Counted from the first letter of the stretch, positions 39,946-51,336 are shown. The stretch: DNA of 64,000 nucleotides from Kiritimatiellia bacterium (GCA_016783565.1 JADHWI010000004.1:22346-86345); one strand, 5' to 3'. Translations and numbers: made by a program. Notes: generated by a model not told the origin, from the sequence alone.

Positions 39946-40827
39946 TTAGTTCGCGGCCTTCAAGTCATTGTACATCTGGAAGGCACTATCAGGGGTTGCG
40001 TTCTCGTGCACGACGGAGCGCACAGCCTGAATCATGGCGATGGGGTCTTCAGCCTGGAAGATATTCCGCCCCATGTCCACGCCCATGGCGCCCTGATCAA
40101 TGGCCTTGTAAGCCATATTGAGAGCATCCAGTTCAGGCAGTTTCTTTCCGCCCGCGATTACGATCGGCACGGGACAGGCCGCTGTGACCTTTTCGAAGTC
40201 CTCTTCGCAATAGTAGGTCTTGACGACCTGGGCACCATTTTCGGCGATGACGCGCGCGCCCATTGCCAGATAGCGGGCATCGCGGACAAGTTCTTTCCCA
40301 ACAGCGTTGACGCCGAGGGTAGGGATGCCATAGCGCAGACCCGTCTCGATCATCTTGCATAGGTTACGGATGGTAAGCGCCTCATATTTGCCGCCAATGG
40401 CACACATGGTCGCCATCATGGTAGCGTTGAGGCGAATGGCATCTTCGACTTCGACGCCGACGCATTCGTCATTAAGCTCAGTCAGGATTGTTGAGCCGGC
40501 AGAGCAGCGCAGTGAGATGGGCTTGTTGAATGTCGGGGGGATCACCGTTCGCAGAATGCCGCGGGCACACATCAGGCAGTCCGCGTATTCCAGTAGTGGC
40601 GTGATGGTGAGATCGATACGCTCCAATCCCGACGTCGGGCCCATGATATAACCATGATCGAAGGCCAGCATCACGGTTTTTCCCGATTTCTGATCGAACA
40701 CCCGTGAGAGGCGATCCTTCATGCCCCAGTCATAGTTGTTGGCGCCTTTGAGTTCGTATACGGTGTTTTTTTGTGGTGTATCGAACCCGTAATCTTTAGC
40801 GGCGATATTGCCTGTTGCATCAGCCAT
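39946..40827 (-). CDS. LsrF/DhnA-family class I aldolase or thiolase
   Basis: 293 aa; KTVMLAFDHGYIMGPTSGLERIDLTI, CARGILRTVIPP, VIAGGKKLPELDALNMAYKAIDQGAMGVDMGRNIFQ. Confidence 0.85.
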   Translation of the reverse strand: MADATGNIAAKDYGFDTPQKNTVYELKGANNYDWGMKDRLSRVFDQKSGKTVMLAFDHGYIMGPTSGLERIDLTITPLLEYADCLMCARGILRTVIPPTFNKPISLRCSAGSTILTELNDECVGVEVEDAIRLNATMMATMCAIGGKYEALTIRNLCKMIETGLRYGIPTLGVNAVGKELVRDARYLAMGARVIAENGAQVVKTYYCEEDFEKVTAACPVPIVIAGGKKLPELDALNMAYKAIDQGAMGVDMGRNIFQAEDPIAMIQAVRSVVHENATPDSAFQMYNDLKAAN

Positions 40828-41461
40828 TTTGTAATCCCTCCTTTAGTCCTGTGAATAGAATCGACATGGATGTTGCGCCCGGGTCGACATGACCAATGGA
40901 GCGCTCACCAATATTTTTTGCTCGTCCAAACGTTGCCTGCATGTCCTTTGTGGATTCTGCGCCTTTGATGGCGGCTTCCGAACCGGCGGTCATGGCGGCC
41001 TCGATCGTTTCTCCTGCGTCTGCGGCTGCACGTATGGCTGCTATTGCGGGAACCAGTGTATCGATCATGGTCTTGCCGCCGACTTCCGCACGCGTATTCT
41101 TGCGCAGTTTGGCAACGCCTGATTCGAGCATGGCGGTCCAGATTGCGCAATCAATCGGTCCTTCTTCCGGTGTCGTTTCGCTCATACCCATGAACAGAGA
41201 GCCGTAAAGAGGACTGGTCGAACCGGCATCGGTTGACATGGCGGCCCAACCAATGGCTTTGAGAAGTTTTTTGAGGTTGCCGTCTTCGTTCTGGTCTATG
41301 GTGGTTGTGATGGCATCTGCCACCTTGGCAATTGCGGTTCCGTGGTCCCCGTCGCCCGTGGCTGAATCGAGCTCGGACAAATGGTCACGGTTCGCTTTGA
41401 TTTGTGCTGCCGCGGTCTTAAGCATGGTGACCACGGAGTTGTAATCTACCGTATCTGGCAT
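40820..41461 (-). CDS. Dihydroxyacetone kinase DhaL-type subunit
   Basis: 213 aa; LDSATGDGDHGTAIAKVADAI, STDAGSTSPLYGSLFMGMSE, HVDPGATSMSILFTGL; 8-bp overlap with the LsrF-like gene. Confidence 0.9.
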   Translation of the reverse strand: MPDTVDYNSVVTMLKTAAAQIKANRDHLSELDSATGDGDHGTAIAKVADAITTTIDQNEDGNLKKLLKAIGWAAMSTDAGSTSPLYGSLFMGMSETTPEEGPIDCAIWTAMLESGVAKLRKNTRAEVGGKTMIDTLVPAIAAIRAAADAGETIEAAMTAGSEAAIKGAESTKDMQATFGRAKNIGERSIGHVDPGATSMSILFTGLKEGLQNG

Positions 41462-41565
41462 TGATTTTCTCCATGTTCGCTATATGGGTAGGCATGCGTT
41501 CTGCATGGTTGAAACGAATGTTACCGCAAAGCGTATTGTTGTATGTTGTTCTTAATATCGGAAAC

Positions 41566-41592
41566 GCCGACAGTCTTGAATAGACTGTCGGC
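41566..41592 (-). terminator. Intra-operon stem-loop (attenuator or processing hairpin)
   Basis: GCCGACAGTCT-TGAAT-AGACTGTCGGC, perfect 11-bp stem, in the 160-bp gap between the DUF1097-like and dhaL-like genes; only a weak T tract on the minus strand. Confidence 0.5.
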
Positions 41593-41621
41593 ATTCCCGT
41601 GGTTTACTTTATCTTTTGTGT

Positions 41622-42227
41622 CTAGCTTGCTGCCGGCGTGACGGCCTTTTCGTAAGCGCCTCGCCACAGGACGGTGATGAAACCGAAGACCTGACCCACT
41701 GCGCAAGCGATCAATTCAGGAACGGCGACTGACATGAAGCTGGGCATGTCGTGTGCAATCCCGATCTTGACGGCTTCGCCGGCTTCGTTGACTCCTACGG
41801 TTCCGCCAAGTGTCATGATGGCGAAGAACATTCCTGATCCGATGAACAGACCTGGAATGAAGTCGAACATGGGCACTCTCTCCAGACTGATGGCCGGAAT
41901 CACGATGATGAATACCGCCAGAGCGTAGGAGAGATAGTAGTTCGGTGCCTCTGCGCTACCGAGCATCGGTGCCATGGCATCACCCATCAACATGATGGCG
42001 ATGGATGCTGCAATACCGCTGGCATAGGCCAGAAGTACTTTGACGCCATTTTTCGGCGTGCAGCCTGCTGCAAAGTACACGGCCCATGCCTGGAACGTAA
42101 CAAAGATGAGCAGTCCCGGTCCGCCTACCGCAGCGGTTGAACCTGGGATGAATTTGCCGATCAACATTAGAATCGCGGCCTGAACACCCAGAAGAATCGG
42201 AATTATAATGAATTTTCCAAACGACAT
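41622..42227 (-). CDS. DUF1097-like integral membrane protein
   Basis: 201 aa, multiple TM segments, AWAVYFAAGCTPKNGVKVLLAYASGIAASIAIM. Confidence 0.6.
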   Translation of the reverse strand: MSFGKFIIIPILLGVQAAILMLIGKFIPGSTAAVGGPGLLIFVTFQAWAVYFAAGCTPKNGVKVLLAYASGIAASIAIMLMGDAMAPMLGSAEAPNYYLSYALAVFIIVIPAISLERVPMFDFIPGLFIGSGMFFAIMTLGGTVGVNEAGEAVKIGIAHDMPSFMSVAVPELIACAVGQVFGFITVLWRGAYEKAVTPAAS

Positions 42228-42299
42228 ATGACTTTACCTCAATGTGTGTTTTCGCCCTGTTTTGGGCATTTATTGTTACGTTACCTATTTGTAGACGGG

Positions 42300-43301
42300 T
42301 TACCTTGTGACCCAGAACGGTGCATCCGACGGAGCGTTAAGCAAGGCTTCGAGCTCGTCATCGAGTTTCGCCGCAAACATCTGGAATCCACCCATTTCCT
42401 GTACGGTGAGATATTCGCCTACCAGTGCATGCGCAACGCTCATGCCCTGTGCTTCTACGAAGTTCTTTGCCGCGCGGAATACGATGAACTGCTCCATCAA
42501 CGTGGTGGACCCGGCGCCGTTGATCATGAGCAGGATTTTGTCGCCGCTCACGCAGTTTGCTGCAGGCAGCAATTGTGTAGCCATCTTCACGGCTGTTTCG
42601 TCGGCCGTCAGCATCTTGCTGCTGCCGGTTCCGGCTTCGCCGTGCTGGCCCATGCCGATTTCCATCTCATCGTCAGCGAGTTCGAAGATTGCGCCACCGG
42701 ACTGAGGATGGGTTGCCGTGGTGAGAGCAACGGCCAGCGTGGCCATGTTGTTGTTGATCTTTTCGGCTACAGCGTAGACTTCGTCCAGACTTTTTCCGGC
42801 TTCGGCAGCGGCGCCCGCAACTTTGTACAGGGGCACGCAACCTGCCAGGCCACGACGATTTTCGATCGGGGCATCAGCACCCGGAGCGATGTCTTCGTGT
42901 GTCAGGATCATTTTGACGTTGATGCCTTCTTCCTGTGCCATTTCCATGGCCATGTTGCCACTCATGACGTCGCCTTCGTGATTCAGCACCACGAACAGGA
43001 TGCCGGCATCGCGTTTCAGGAGACGAAGGGCTTCGATGACTTTCGGTGCGCCCGGTGCCGCGAAGATATCGCCGACCACAGAAGCGTCCAGCATGCCTTC
43101 GCCGACGAAGCCACTCAGCGCGGGCTCGTGTCCGGCTCCACCGAGAGTGACGATGGCTACTTTGCTTTCGTCTTTCGGGGTTGCCCGCATGACGATTTTA
43201 TCTGAAACCAGTTTGACCTGGTTGGGATTGGCGGCGCAGTAGCCCTCCAGGAGCTCTGCTGTCAGGTTGTCAGGATTGTTGATGAATTTTTTCATAGGCA
43301 T
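42300..43301 (-). CDS. Dihydroxyacetone kinase DhaK-type subunit
   Basis: 333 aa; MKKFINNPDNLTAELLEGYCAAN, GGAGHEPALSGFVGEGMLDASVVGDIFAAP, NHEGDVMSGNMAMEMA, IGMGQHGEAG. Confidence 0.93.
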   Translation of the reverse strand: MPMKKFINNPDNLTAELLEGYCAANPNQVKLVSDKIVMRATPKDESKVAIVTLGGAGHEPALSGFVGEGMLDASVVGDIFAAPGAPKVIEALRLLKRDAGILFVVLNHEGDVMSGNMAMEMAQEEGINVKMILTHEDIAPGADAPIENRRGLAGCVPLYKVAGAAAEAGKSLDEVYAVAEKINNNMATLAVALTTATHPQSGGAIFELADDEMEIGMGQHGEAGTGSSKMLTADETAVKMATQLLPAANCVSGDKILLMINGAGSTTLMEQFIVFRAAKNFVEAQGMSVAHALVGEYLTVQEMGGFQMFAAKLDDELEALLNAPSDAPFWVTR

Positions 43302-43332
43302 GATTGATGCACCTTTTTGTTATGTCGTTTAA

Positions 43333-43650
43333 TTAAGCTGCGAATTCCATGAGTTCGATAGGTAGTCCTTCTTCAACGATAAACGCTACAGTCAGTCCTT
43401 CTGCTGGAGAGAAGGGTTCAAGTAGTGTTTCTTTGCCCTCCATGGCTGCCTTGATGTCCGGTACCGTGTAGGCGATATGAACGGATTTCTGCAGCAGTTC
43501 AGGCATGGGGCTACCTTCTTCAAACCGGAGCCATTCGATTTTGTTTGGGCTGTCGTCTACCTCGGTGAGATAGAGCTTCGCGTCAGCCATGTAGCTTTCT
43601 TTTTCTTTCGGCTCGGCCGTTGGAATTCCGATATGGTGAATTTCTCGCAT
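43333..43650 (-). CDS. Small VOC/glyoxalase-fold-like protein
   Basis: 105 aa; N-terminal REIHHIGIPT and SVHIAYTVPDIKAAMEGKETLLEPF pattern. Confidence 0.55.
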   Translation of the reverse strand: MREIHHIGIPTAEPKEKESYMADAKLYLTEVDDSPNKIEWLRFEEGSPMPELLQKSVHIAYTVPDIKAAMEGKETLLEPFSPAEGLTVAFIVEEGLPIELMEFAA

Positions 43651-43674
43651 ACGTTGACTCTCCTTTTTTGACGT

Positions 43675-44490
43675 TTAGGCTTCGGCCTTGGTGTTGTCGA
43701 ATGCCATTTCAGGTTTGCTGAATTGAACGTGGTTGTGATAGGTCGCGTACTCTGTCACGATCGCTCCCTGGGCACCAGCGCGCTGGAAGTGCCATGTCTC
43801 GGGATCTTCCAGGCTGTATAGTTTGCCGGACTGTGCCGTACGTTTGGTGATGTACTTGGACTTGAACCAGTCTTCGCCGTATCCCCATGGACGCTCGTTC
43901 TCCGGCATGTCGCTGATCAAGGTCTCTGTGCCGTCACCTTTTACTTCTCCGAAGAACTCCACCTCGCCATAGCGTACCTGCCAGGCTTCCATCTTCGGAC
44001 CCAGACCTTCATTTCCGCCGACATGACTGTGCTCAGGCAGTGCCTGGCCGGGCAGCAGGTAAATTTCGTGTCCGAGGTAACCGAACTTGTTGTCTTTGTA
44101 CTCACCTTTATAAAGGGCGGAGCCGTTTTCTCCATAGGTCCCGATCTCGTTAATCCAGAAAATTCCTGCCATACCGAGTTTTGTGAAATCGGCTTGCAGA
44201 AAATCGCAGGCCCAGAGTTGATCGGTCTTGAGAACGTCGGGGATGGGGTAGGCGAACCGTTCCATCATGGCGTAGTAAGCATCAAGAGCCTTTTTTGGAT
44301 CGAATGCACCATTGGTGTAGAAGGCTTCGGTTTTCATGGCAGGAACTCCTGTGGGCTTTGGTCCGCATCCGCATGCGGTTTCCTTTTTAGACTCGCAGTT
44401 GCAGCCCGCCGCTGTGATTGCGCCTACTCCACAGACGCCCATTTTCAATGCTGTTCTTCGGGTCAACAGTTTCTCGTTGCTCATAGCCAT
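43675..44490 (-). CDS. Cupin-type protein (sugar isomerase-like) with Tat/lipoprotein signal
   Basis: 271 aa; TRRTALKMGVCGVGAITAAGC (twin-Arg plus lipobox-like); cupin-like LPGQALPEHSHVGGNEGLGPKMEAWQVRYGEVEFFGE. Confidence 0.65.
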   Translation of the reverse strand: MAMSNEKLLTRRTALKMGVCGVGAITAAGCNCESKKETACGCGPKPTGVPAMKTEAFYTNGAFDPKKALDAYYAMMERFAYPIPDVLKTDQLWACDFLQADFTKLGMAGIFWINEIGTYGENGSALYKGEYKDNKFGYLGHEIYLLPGQALPEHSHVGGNEGLGPKMEAWQVRYGEVEFFGEVKGDGTETLISDMPENERPWGYGEDWFKSKYITKRTAQSGKLYSLEDPETWHFQRAGAQGAIVTEYATYHNHVQFSKPEMAFDNTKAEA

Positions 44491-44813
44491 CTCCGTAATA
44501 GTGTTTCAGAATCAGATTTCTATAGCAGAGTTCGGGGTGGCATTCAAGCATGAGGAGTAGGGTTTTTTGGAATCTTTCGGATACGTTGTCTTGTGGTGTG
44601 CCCAAAGTGCTAAGCGTGTTTTTTTCGCGCTCCAAGTGCTTTCAGTCATGATTTTACGGTTACATTTTTTGCCGATTTTCGGGTCCGAAAAGATACTTGA
44701 AAAAAAGAAATCTGGCTTTTTTATCTTTGGTTATTGATGGATGCAAACAGGGACGTTATAGTGCCCTCCCGGTTGGTGAGAACGGAAAAATGCGTCTTAA
44801 TGGATGATTTTAG

Positions 44814-46253
44814 ATGAGCGATAATCAATCGGATGAGCCCAGAGAAGAGTGTGGTGTTTTCGGCGTTTACGGCGTTGATGAGGCCCAGTTGCATATTCAC
44901 CGGGGACTTTTTTCTCTCCAGCACCGGGGGCAGGAAGGAGCTGGGATTGTCATCAGCGATGGCGAGAAGATTCGTTCCGCCAAGGGGTTGGGGCTAGTTA
45001 ATGAAGTGTTTAACTCCGAGACTCTGGGAAGGTTGAAGGGGCATATCGGCATTGGTCATACGCGTTATTCCACCACGGGTTCCACTCGCATTCAAAATGT
45101 GCAACCTCTGGTGGTTGAATGCGTAGATGGGCTGTGGGCAGTAGCTCATAATGGGAATCTGGTGAATGCATCCAAGATTCGGAGGATGTATCAGGATTCA
45201 GGTGCCATTTTTCAGACCAGTACGGATAGTGAGGTGCTCGTCCATCTTCTTGCTGATCCGCTTTTTCGTTCGCGCCCGCAGCGCGTTGCGCGTGCATTGG
45301 GGGAGCTTTCAGGAGCATTTGCATTCCTTGTTATGACCAAGGATTGTCTGATTGCGGCTCGTGACCCGAACGGTTTTCGTCCGCTTTCCATTGGCCGACT
45401 TGGTGATGGCTATGTCTTTGCCAGTGAGACCTGCGCTTTGTCGCAGGTCGGAGCCGAATACATGCGTGATGTGTGTCCGGGCGAAATGGTTATCGTGGAT
45501 GCGGCTGGGATGCGCTGCAGCCGATTTACTGACGAAGGCGAGCATGCAAGTGCGCAATGCATCTTTGAAGTAGTCTATTTTGCGAGGCCGGATAGCTGTG
45601 TTTTTGGAAAGAACGCGCATATGGCTCGCGTTAAGTATGGTATGCGACTGGCTGAAGAGTATCCCGTTGAGGCGGATATTGTGATTCCGGTTCCGGACAG
45701 TGGAAACAGCGCAGCGCTTGGGTTTTCGCGCGGCAGCGGCATTCCTTTGGATTTTGGTTATATCCGTAATCATTATGTGGGGCGGACGTTTATCATGCCG
45801 CAGCAGGATGCGCGTGCGACCGGGGTGGATATGAAGCTGTCGGTGCTTCCTGAAGTGGTTCGTGGAAAGCGCGTGGTGGTGGTGGATGACTCGATTGTGC
45901 GTGGCACGACCATGCAGCACCGTATCAAGCGTTTACGGGATGTGGGTGCAAGTGAGGTTCATGTGCGGGTGTCCTGTCCGGCCATTCGCAATCCCTGTTA
46001 TTACGGGATTGATTTCCCCACACAGGAGGAGCTGATTGCGGGTCTGGACCGTCCAATTGATGAGATTCGTGAATCGATAGGGGCTGATTCACTTGGTTAC
46101 TTGAGTTTGGATGGTTTGTTTATTCCGTTTGACGGGCGAAAACAGGATTTTTGCTCAGCCTGTTTTACGGGGAATTATCCGACATCGACTGAGCATATTT
46201 GCGGGAAAGAGGAGCTCGAATCGCGCGTGTCCGAGCTTCAATTGAATTTGTAG
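44814..46253 (+). CDS. purF: Amidophosphoribosyltransferase
   Basis: 479 aa; EECGVFGVYG, LQHRGQEGAGIV, VVVVDDSIVRGTTMQHRIKRLRDVGA. Confidence 0.96.
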   Translation: MSDNQSDEPREECGVFGVYGVDEAQLHIHRGLFSLQHRGQEGAGIVISDGEKIRSAKGLGLVNEVFNSETLGRLKGHIGIGHTRYSTTGSTRIQNVQPLVVECVDGLWAVAHNGNLVNASKIRRMYQDSGAIFQTSTDSEVLVHLLADPLFRSRPQRVARALGELSGAFAFLVMTKDCLIAARDPNGFRPLSIGRLGDGYVFASETCALSQVGAEYMRDVCPGEMVIVDAAGMRCSRFTDEGEHASAQCIFEVVYFARPDSCVFGKNAHMARVKYGMRLAEEYPVEADIVIPVPDSGNSAALGFSRGSGIPLDFGYIRNHYVGRTFIMPQQDARATGVDMKLSVLPEVVRGKRVVVVDDSIVRGTTMQHRIKRLRDVGASEVHVRVSCPAIRNPCYYGIDFPTQEELIAGLDRPIDEIRESIGADSLGYLSLDGLFIPFDGRKQDFCSACFTGNYPTSTEHICGKEELESRVSELQLNL

Positions 46254-46328
46254 ACATTGAGAGCTGATATCGCTGAGCGGGAATGAGCCTTCTGCTTTTG
46301 CGAATGAATCCCGGATGGAGGCTAGGCT

Positions 46329-47951
46329 GTGGCGAAAAAAGTGACAAAGCACATTTTTATCACGGGTGGCGTAGTGTCATCGCTGGGCAAAGGGTTGACG
46401 GCAGCATCGGTCGCTCTACTTCTTTCCAAGCGTGGTTATCGCGTGCGCCTGCAGAAATTGGACCCTTACCTGAATGTGGATCCAGGCACCATGTCACCTT
46501 TTCAGCATGGTGAGGTCTATGTGACGGTTGACGGAGCGGAAACGGACTTGGATCTTGGGCATTATGAACGTTTTACTGGGGTTGACTGCACTCAGGCCAG
46601 TAATTACACGACCGGACGTATCTACAGTTCGGTGATTGAGCGCGAGCGCCGCGGCGACTATCTTGGTAAGACCGTGCAGGTTATTCCGCATATCACGGAT
46701 GAGATCAAGGCCTCTATCCGTTCTCTGGATAGTGATGATGTGGACATCGTGATTACGGAGATCGGTGGAACGGTCGGGGATATCGAATCGTTGCCGTTTC
46801 TTGAGGCTATTCGCCAGTATCGTCAGGAAATCGGACGAGAGAATGGTTTATTCATTCATGTGACGCTGGTGCCATATCTCAAGGCAGCCGGAGAAATGAA
46901 AACCAAGCCATCGCAGCAATCAGTCGGTATTCTACGAACGATCGGTATTCTGCCGGACATTTTAGTTTGCCGTTGCGAGCGTCACATGACAAGTGAGCAC
47001 CGCGAGAAACTGGCTCTGTTCTGTAATGTGGCACGCAACCTGGTTATTGAAGAGAAGGATGTTGCCCATTCGATTTATGAGGTGCCGGTTGAGTTGGCCA
47101 AGCAGGATATGGATGTATATATCCTCGAATTGCTGCGGTTGCATGTGGATCGGTTGGACATGAGTGATTGGCAGGCGATGCTCAAGACCTTGATTTATCC
47201 TGAGAATGGCGAGGTGGAGATCGCGGTTGTGGGCAAGTACATTGGTCTGCAGGACTCCTACAAAAGTATTTACGAAGCCCTGACTCATGGCGGAATTGCC
47301 AATAACGTCAAGGTCAAGGTACGCATGGTGGAGTCTGAGAACATTGAGAAGAACGGTGCGGGCAAGGCGTTAGCCGGCGTATCGGGTGTTTTGGTTCCCG
47401 GAGGATTCGGCGATCGAGGCATTGAAGGTAAGATTCAAGCCGTGCAGTATGCCCGGGAGAATGGCATTCCGTTTTTTGGCATTTGTCTGGGCATGCAGTG
47501 TGCAGTCATGGAGTTTGCCCGAAATGTCTGTGGCCTCAAGGACGCAAACAGCACTGAGTTTGCGTCAGATACACCCCACCCGGTGATTCATCTCATGGAA
47601 GAACAGGAAAAGATTTCAGACAAGGGTGGCACCATGCGTTTGGGGGCGTGGAAGTGCAAGGTGCAATCCGATACGCGTACAAAGACTGCTTATGAGAGCG
47701 ACGTGATTTGGGAACGACATCGTCATCGGTACGAGTTTAATAATGACTATCGGAAGCGGTTTGATGAGGCTGGCCTGACTATCGCAGGCCTTTCAGATGA
47801 TGAGAATCTGGTGGAAATTATTGAATTGCAGAGCCATCCATGGTTTGTTGCATGTCAATTTCATCCGGAATTTCAGTCGACGCCTTTGAAGGCTCATCCG
47901 CTATTCCGTGATTTTGTGGGAAGTGCAGCGCAGGTGAGGGTTGAGGACTAG
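46329..47951 (+). CDS. pyrG: CTP synthase
   Basis: 540 aa; [72 protein letters not shown]. Confidence 0.97.
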   Translation: MAKKVTKHIFITGGVVSSLGKGLTAASVALLLSKRGYRVRLQKLDPYLNVDPGTMSPFQHGEVYVTVDGAETDLDLGHYERFTGVDCTQASNYTTGRIYSSVIERERRGDYLGKTVQVIPHITDEIKASIRSLDSDDVDIVITEIGGTVGDIESLPFLEAIRQYRQEIGRENGLFIHVTLVPYLKAAGEMKTKPSQQSVGILRTIGILPDILVCRCERHMTSEHREKLALFCNVARNLVIEEKDVAHSIYEVPVELAKQDMDVYILELLRLHVDRLDMSDWQAMLKTLIYPENGEVEIAVVGKYIGLQDSYKSIYEALTHGGIANNVKVKVRMVESENIEKNGAGKALAGVSGVLVPGGFGDRGIEGKIQAVQYARENGIPFFGICLGMQCAVMEFARNVCGLKDANSTEFASDTPHPVIHLMEEQEKISDKGGTMRLGAWKCKVQSDTRTKTAYESDVIWERHRHRYEFNNDYRKRFDEAGLTIAGLSDDENLVEIIELQSHPWFVACQFHPEFQSTPLKAHPLFRDFVGSAAQVRVED

Positions 47952-48026
47952 AATCCTGAGTGCTGATGGCGTGGAGCAAACAGCGCGTTGGGGATATAAC
48001 AGCAATACGAGTGAGTATTTGAGATC

Positions 48027-51000
48027 ATGCCGAAACGTAGTGATATAAAGAAGATCATGCTTATTGGGTCCGGGCCTATTGTGATCGGCCAGGCTTGTGA
48101 GTTTGATTACTCGGGCGTCCAGGCCTGCAAATCCCTTCAGGAAGAGGGGTTTGAGGTTGTCCTGGTCAACAGCAACCCGGCAACCATTATGACAGACCCG
48201 GAATTTGCGGATCGCACCTATATTGAGCCGCTTTCGGTTGATGTGCTCACGTCGATTATCTGTCGGGAACGGCCGGATGCATTGTTGCCGACTTTGGGCG
48301 GACAAACCGCGTTGAACCTGGCTATTGATCTTGCTGAGGCGGGTATTCTGGAGCGCTATAATGTGGAGTTGATCGGTGCGCGTGCAGACGTGATCCGCAA
48401 GGCTGAAGATCGCAATCTATTTAAAGTTGCGATGCGCAACATCAACTTGGATTTACCTCGCAGTGGTTCGGCGCATTCTATGGAAGAGGCCGTGGCCGTG
48501 CAGGCTGAAATCGGCCAGTATCCAGTCGTGATTCGTCCTGGTTTCACCTTGGGCGGAACCGGCGGCGGTATCGCATATAATGAGAAAGAATTTAAGGAAA
48601 TCGTCACGCGCGGCCTTTTCTACAGTCCCAACAACGAAGTGCTGATCGAAGAATCGGTATTGGGTTGGAAGGAGTACGAGCTTGAGGTCATGCGTGACGT
48701 CAGGGATAACTGCGTGATCATTTGTTCCATTGAGAATATGGATCCAATGGGTGTCCATACGGGGGACAGTATTACGGTTGCCCCCGCTCAGACGTTGACG
48801 GATCGCGAGTATCAGGTCATGCGGGATGCGGCCATTGCGGTCATGCGAGAGATTGGGGTTGAAACCGGTGGATCCAATGTGCAGTTTGCGATCAACCCGG
48901 ATAATGGTCGCATGATTGTGATCGAGATGAACCCGCGTGTCTCTCGCTCCAGTGCACTGGCGTCGAAAGCAACGGGCTTTCCGATTGCCAAGATTGCAGC
49001 GAAACTTGCAGTGGGTTACACGTTGGATGAAATCTCCAATGATATCACTCGCGAGACACCGGCCTGTTTCGAGCCGACGATCGATTATGTGGTTACCAAG
49101 ATTCCCCGCTTTGCGTTTGAGAAGTTTGTGACGGCCGATGATACCCTGGGTACGCAGATGAAATCTGTGGGTGAGGCAATGAGCATCGGCAAGAACTTCA
49201 AGCAGTCGTTCCAGAAGGCTCTGCGGTCGTTGGAAACCGGTCGATCCGGATTTGGTGCAGACGGTAAGGATGCGCCCTATGAAGCGCTGAGCGACGCGGA
49301 ACTCAAAGTGGCATTGGTTCGTCCCAATGCGCAACGGGTGTTCCAGTTACGTGCAGCGTTCCGTCGCGGGTGGACGGTGGAACAGGTTTTTGATCTAACA
49401 AAGATTGACCGGTGGTTTTTGCGTCATCTTGAGGAACTGGCTGCATTCGAAGACGAAATTCGATCGGCAGGTTCCCTGGATGCGTTGAGTGCGGATGCGG
49501 CCTTGTTCAGGCAGACCAAAGAATACGGGTTTTCGGATCGACAGATCGGCTGGATCATCAATGAGAGTGAAGGGGCTGTGCGCGCCGCCCGGGAACGCAT
49601 GGGGCTACAGCCTGTCTATGGGTTGGTGGACACGTGTGCGGCCGAATTTGTCGCGTTTACTCCGTATTTTTACTCAACGTATGGCGAGGTGAATGAAGCA
49701 TGCCCCTCTGACCGTAAGAAGGTCATGATTATCGGGGGCGGCCCGAACCGCATTGGTCAGGGCATTGAGTTTGATTATTGCTGTGTTCATGCCGCATTTG
49801 CTTTGCGGGATGCGGGGTTCGAGACGATCATGGTCAACAGCAATCCGGAGACGGTGAGTACGGACTATGATACCAGTGATCGACTTTATTTTGAGCCGTT
49901 GACACTTGAGGACGTACTGAGCATTTATCGCAATGAGAATTGCTGGGGGGCGATTGTTCAGTTTGGCGGCCAGACGCCGCTGAATCTCGCCAAGGATCTG
50001 GAATTGAATGGGGTCAATGTGATTGGCACCTCACCGGATAGTATAGAGGCGACGGAGGATCGTAAGTTTTTCCAGGAACTGGCAACGCGTCTGGAAATCC
50101 GGCAGCCTGAGAATGGAATAGCCGTCAGTATTGAGGAAGCCGAGAAAATAGCGGATCGCATTGGTTATCCAGTTCTGATGCGCCCGTCTTTCGTGCTGGG
50201 TGGCCGCGCTATGGTCATTGTCTATGATGCCGAAATGCTGCGCAAGTACATGGCTGAAGCCGTGGAAGTCTCGCAGGAGCGACCGGTGCTCATTGATCAC
50301 TATCTCGAAGGTGCTATAGAAGTGGATGTGGATTGCATCTCGGATGGTGAGACCTCTGTTATAGGTTCGATTATGGAGCATGTTGAGCTGGCGGGAGTGC
50401 ATTCCGGGGACAGTGCATGCATGATCCCTTCGCAGAATTTATCGAGTGAGGTGCAGGATGTCATTCGGCAGCACACGCACGCCCTGGCGCGTGAGTTGCA
50501 TGTTTGTGGTCTTATGAATATTCAGTATGCCGTGCAGGATAACGTGGTTTACATTCTGGAAGTGAACCCGCGGGCTTCTCGAACGGTACCCTTTGTAAGC
50601 AAAGCCATTGGCGTTCCGCTTGCCAAACTGGCTGCCCTCGTGATGGCCGGAAAGAAATTGCCGGATCTGGGCTTTACGGAGGAAATTCTCCCGAAGCATT
50701 GCAGTGTAAAGGAAGCGGTTTTCCCCTTTGTGCGGTTCCCTGGGATTGATGTGATTTTGAGTCCTGAGATGAAGTCGACCGGGGAAGTCATGGGCATTGA
50801 CTTTACGGTTGGCAGCGCTTTTCTGAAGAGCCAGACTGCGGCGGGAAATCGACTTCCGGTTGATGGGAATGTCTTTCTCAGTGTACGGGATCAGGATAAG
50901 GATGCCGCCGTGATTCTTGCTAAACGACTGGTGGATCTTGGATTCAGAATTTTTGCTACCTCGGGAACCAGTACGACTTTGTACGATGCTGGAATTGAGA

Positions 51001-51287
51001 CGCAAGCGATATTTAAGATTTCAGATGGGCGACCCAGCGCTATTGATTTAATTGAGGATAAGCGTGTGGGTTGGATTGTCAGCACCCCATCAAGTGGTGC
51101 CACTCCGCGCCTTGATGAGATCAAGATGCGGGCACATGCGGTGACGCGTGGTATCCCGATTACGACAACAATTGACGGATTGCGTGCGGCCATCAATGGA
51201 CTGTATGCCATGCGCAAAGCAGAGGGCGTGGAGGTGTGCAGCCTGCAGGAATATCACAGGCACTCACCTAAATTGAAACTGACATGA
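48027..51287 (+). CDS. carB: Carbamoyl-phosphate synthase large subunit
   Basis: 1086 aa; [27 protein letters not shown]; duplicated ATP-grasp halves; C-terminal MGS-like domain. Confidence 0.97.
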   Translation: MPKRSDIKKIMLIGSGPIVIGQACEFDYSGVQACKSLQEEGFEVVLVNSNPATIMTDPEFADRTYIEPLSVDVLTSIICRERPDALLPTLGGQTALNLAIDLAEAGILERYNVELIGARADVIRKAEDRNLFKVAMRNINLDLPRSGSAHSMEEAVAVQAEIGQYPVVIRPGFTLGGTGGGIAYNEKEFKEIVTRGLFYSPNNEVLIEESVLGWKEYELEVMRDVRDNCVIICSIENMDPMGVHTGDSITVAPAQTLTDREYQVMRDAAIAVMREIGVETGGSNVQFAINPDNGRMIVIEMNPRVSRSSALASKATGFPIAKIAAKLAVGYTLDEISNDITRETPACFEPTIDYVVTKIPRFAFEKFVTADDTLGTQMKSVGEAMSIGKNFKQSFQKALRSLETGRSGFGADGKDAPYEALSDAELKVALVRPNAQRVFQLRAAFRRGWTVEQVFDLTKIDRWFLRHLEELAAFEDEIRSAGSLDALSADAALFRQTKEYGFSDRQIGWIINESEGAVRAARERMGLQPVYGLVDTCAAEFVAFTPYFYSTYGEVNEACPSDRKKVMIIGGGPNRIGQGIEFDYCCVHAAFALRDAGFETIMVNSNPETVSTDYDTSDRLYFEPLTLEDVLSIYRNENCWGAIVQFGGQTPLNLAKDLELNGVNVIGTSPDSIEATEDRKFFQELATRLEIRQPENGIAVSIEEAEKIADRIGYPVLMRPSFVLGGRAMVIVYDAEMLRKYMAEAVEVSQERPVLIDHYLEGAIEVDVDCISDGETSVIGSIMEHVELAGVHSGDSACMIPSQNLSSEVQDVIRQHTHALARELHVCGLMNIQYAVQDNVVYILEVNPRASRTVPFVSKAIGVPLAKLAALVMAGKKLPDLGFTEEILPKHCSVKEAVFPFVRFPGIDVILSPEMKSTGEVMGIDFTVGSAFLKSQTAAGNRLPVDGNVFLSVRDQDKDAAVILAKRLVDLGFRIFATSGTSTTLYDAGIETQAIFKISDGRPSAIDLIEDKRVGWIVSTPSSGATPRLDEIKMRAHAVTRGIPITTTIDGLRAAINGLYAMRKAEGVEVCSLQEYHRHSPKLKLT

Positions 51288-51336
51288 TGCCGGCTGGCTT
51301 TTTTGAGCCGAAGACCGGAGATTGACGGGAAACGCA

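Noticed and set aside
42228-43205. 325-aa plus-strand ORF opposite dhaK
   Set aside because: Antisense shadow of a clear DhaK gene; C/F/H-rich composition without motifs.
48453-49334. 293-aa minus-strand ORF opposite carB
   Set aside because: Antisense of highly conserved carB; no independent evidence.
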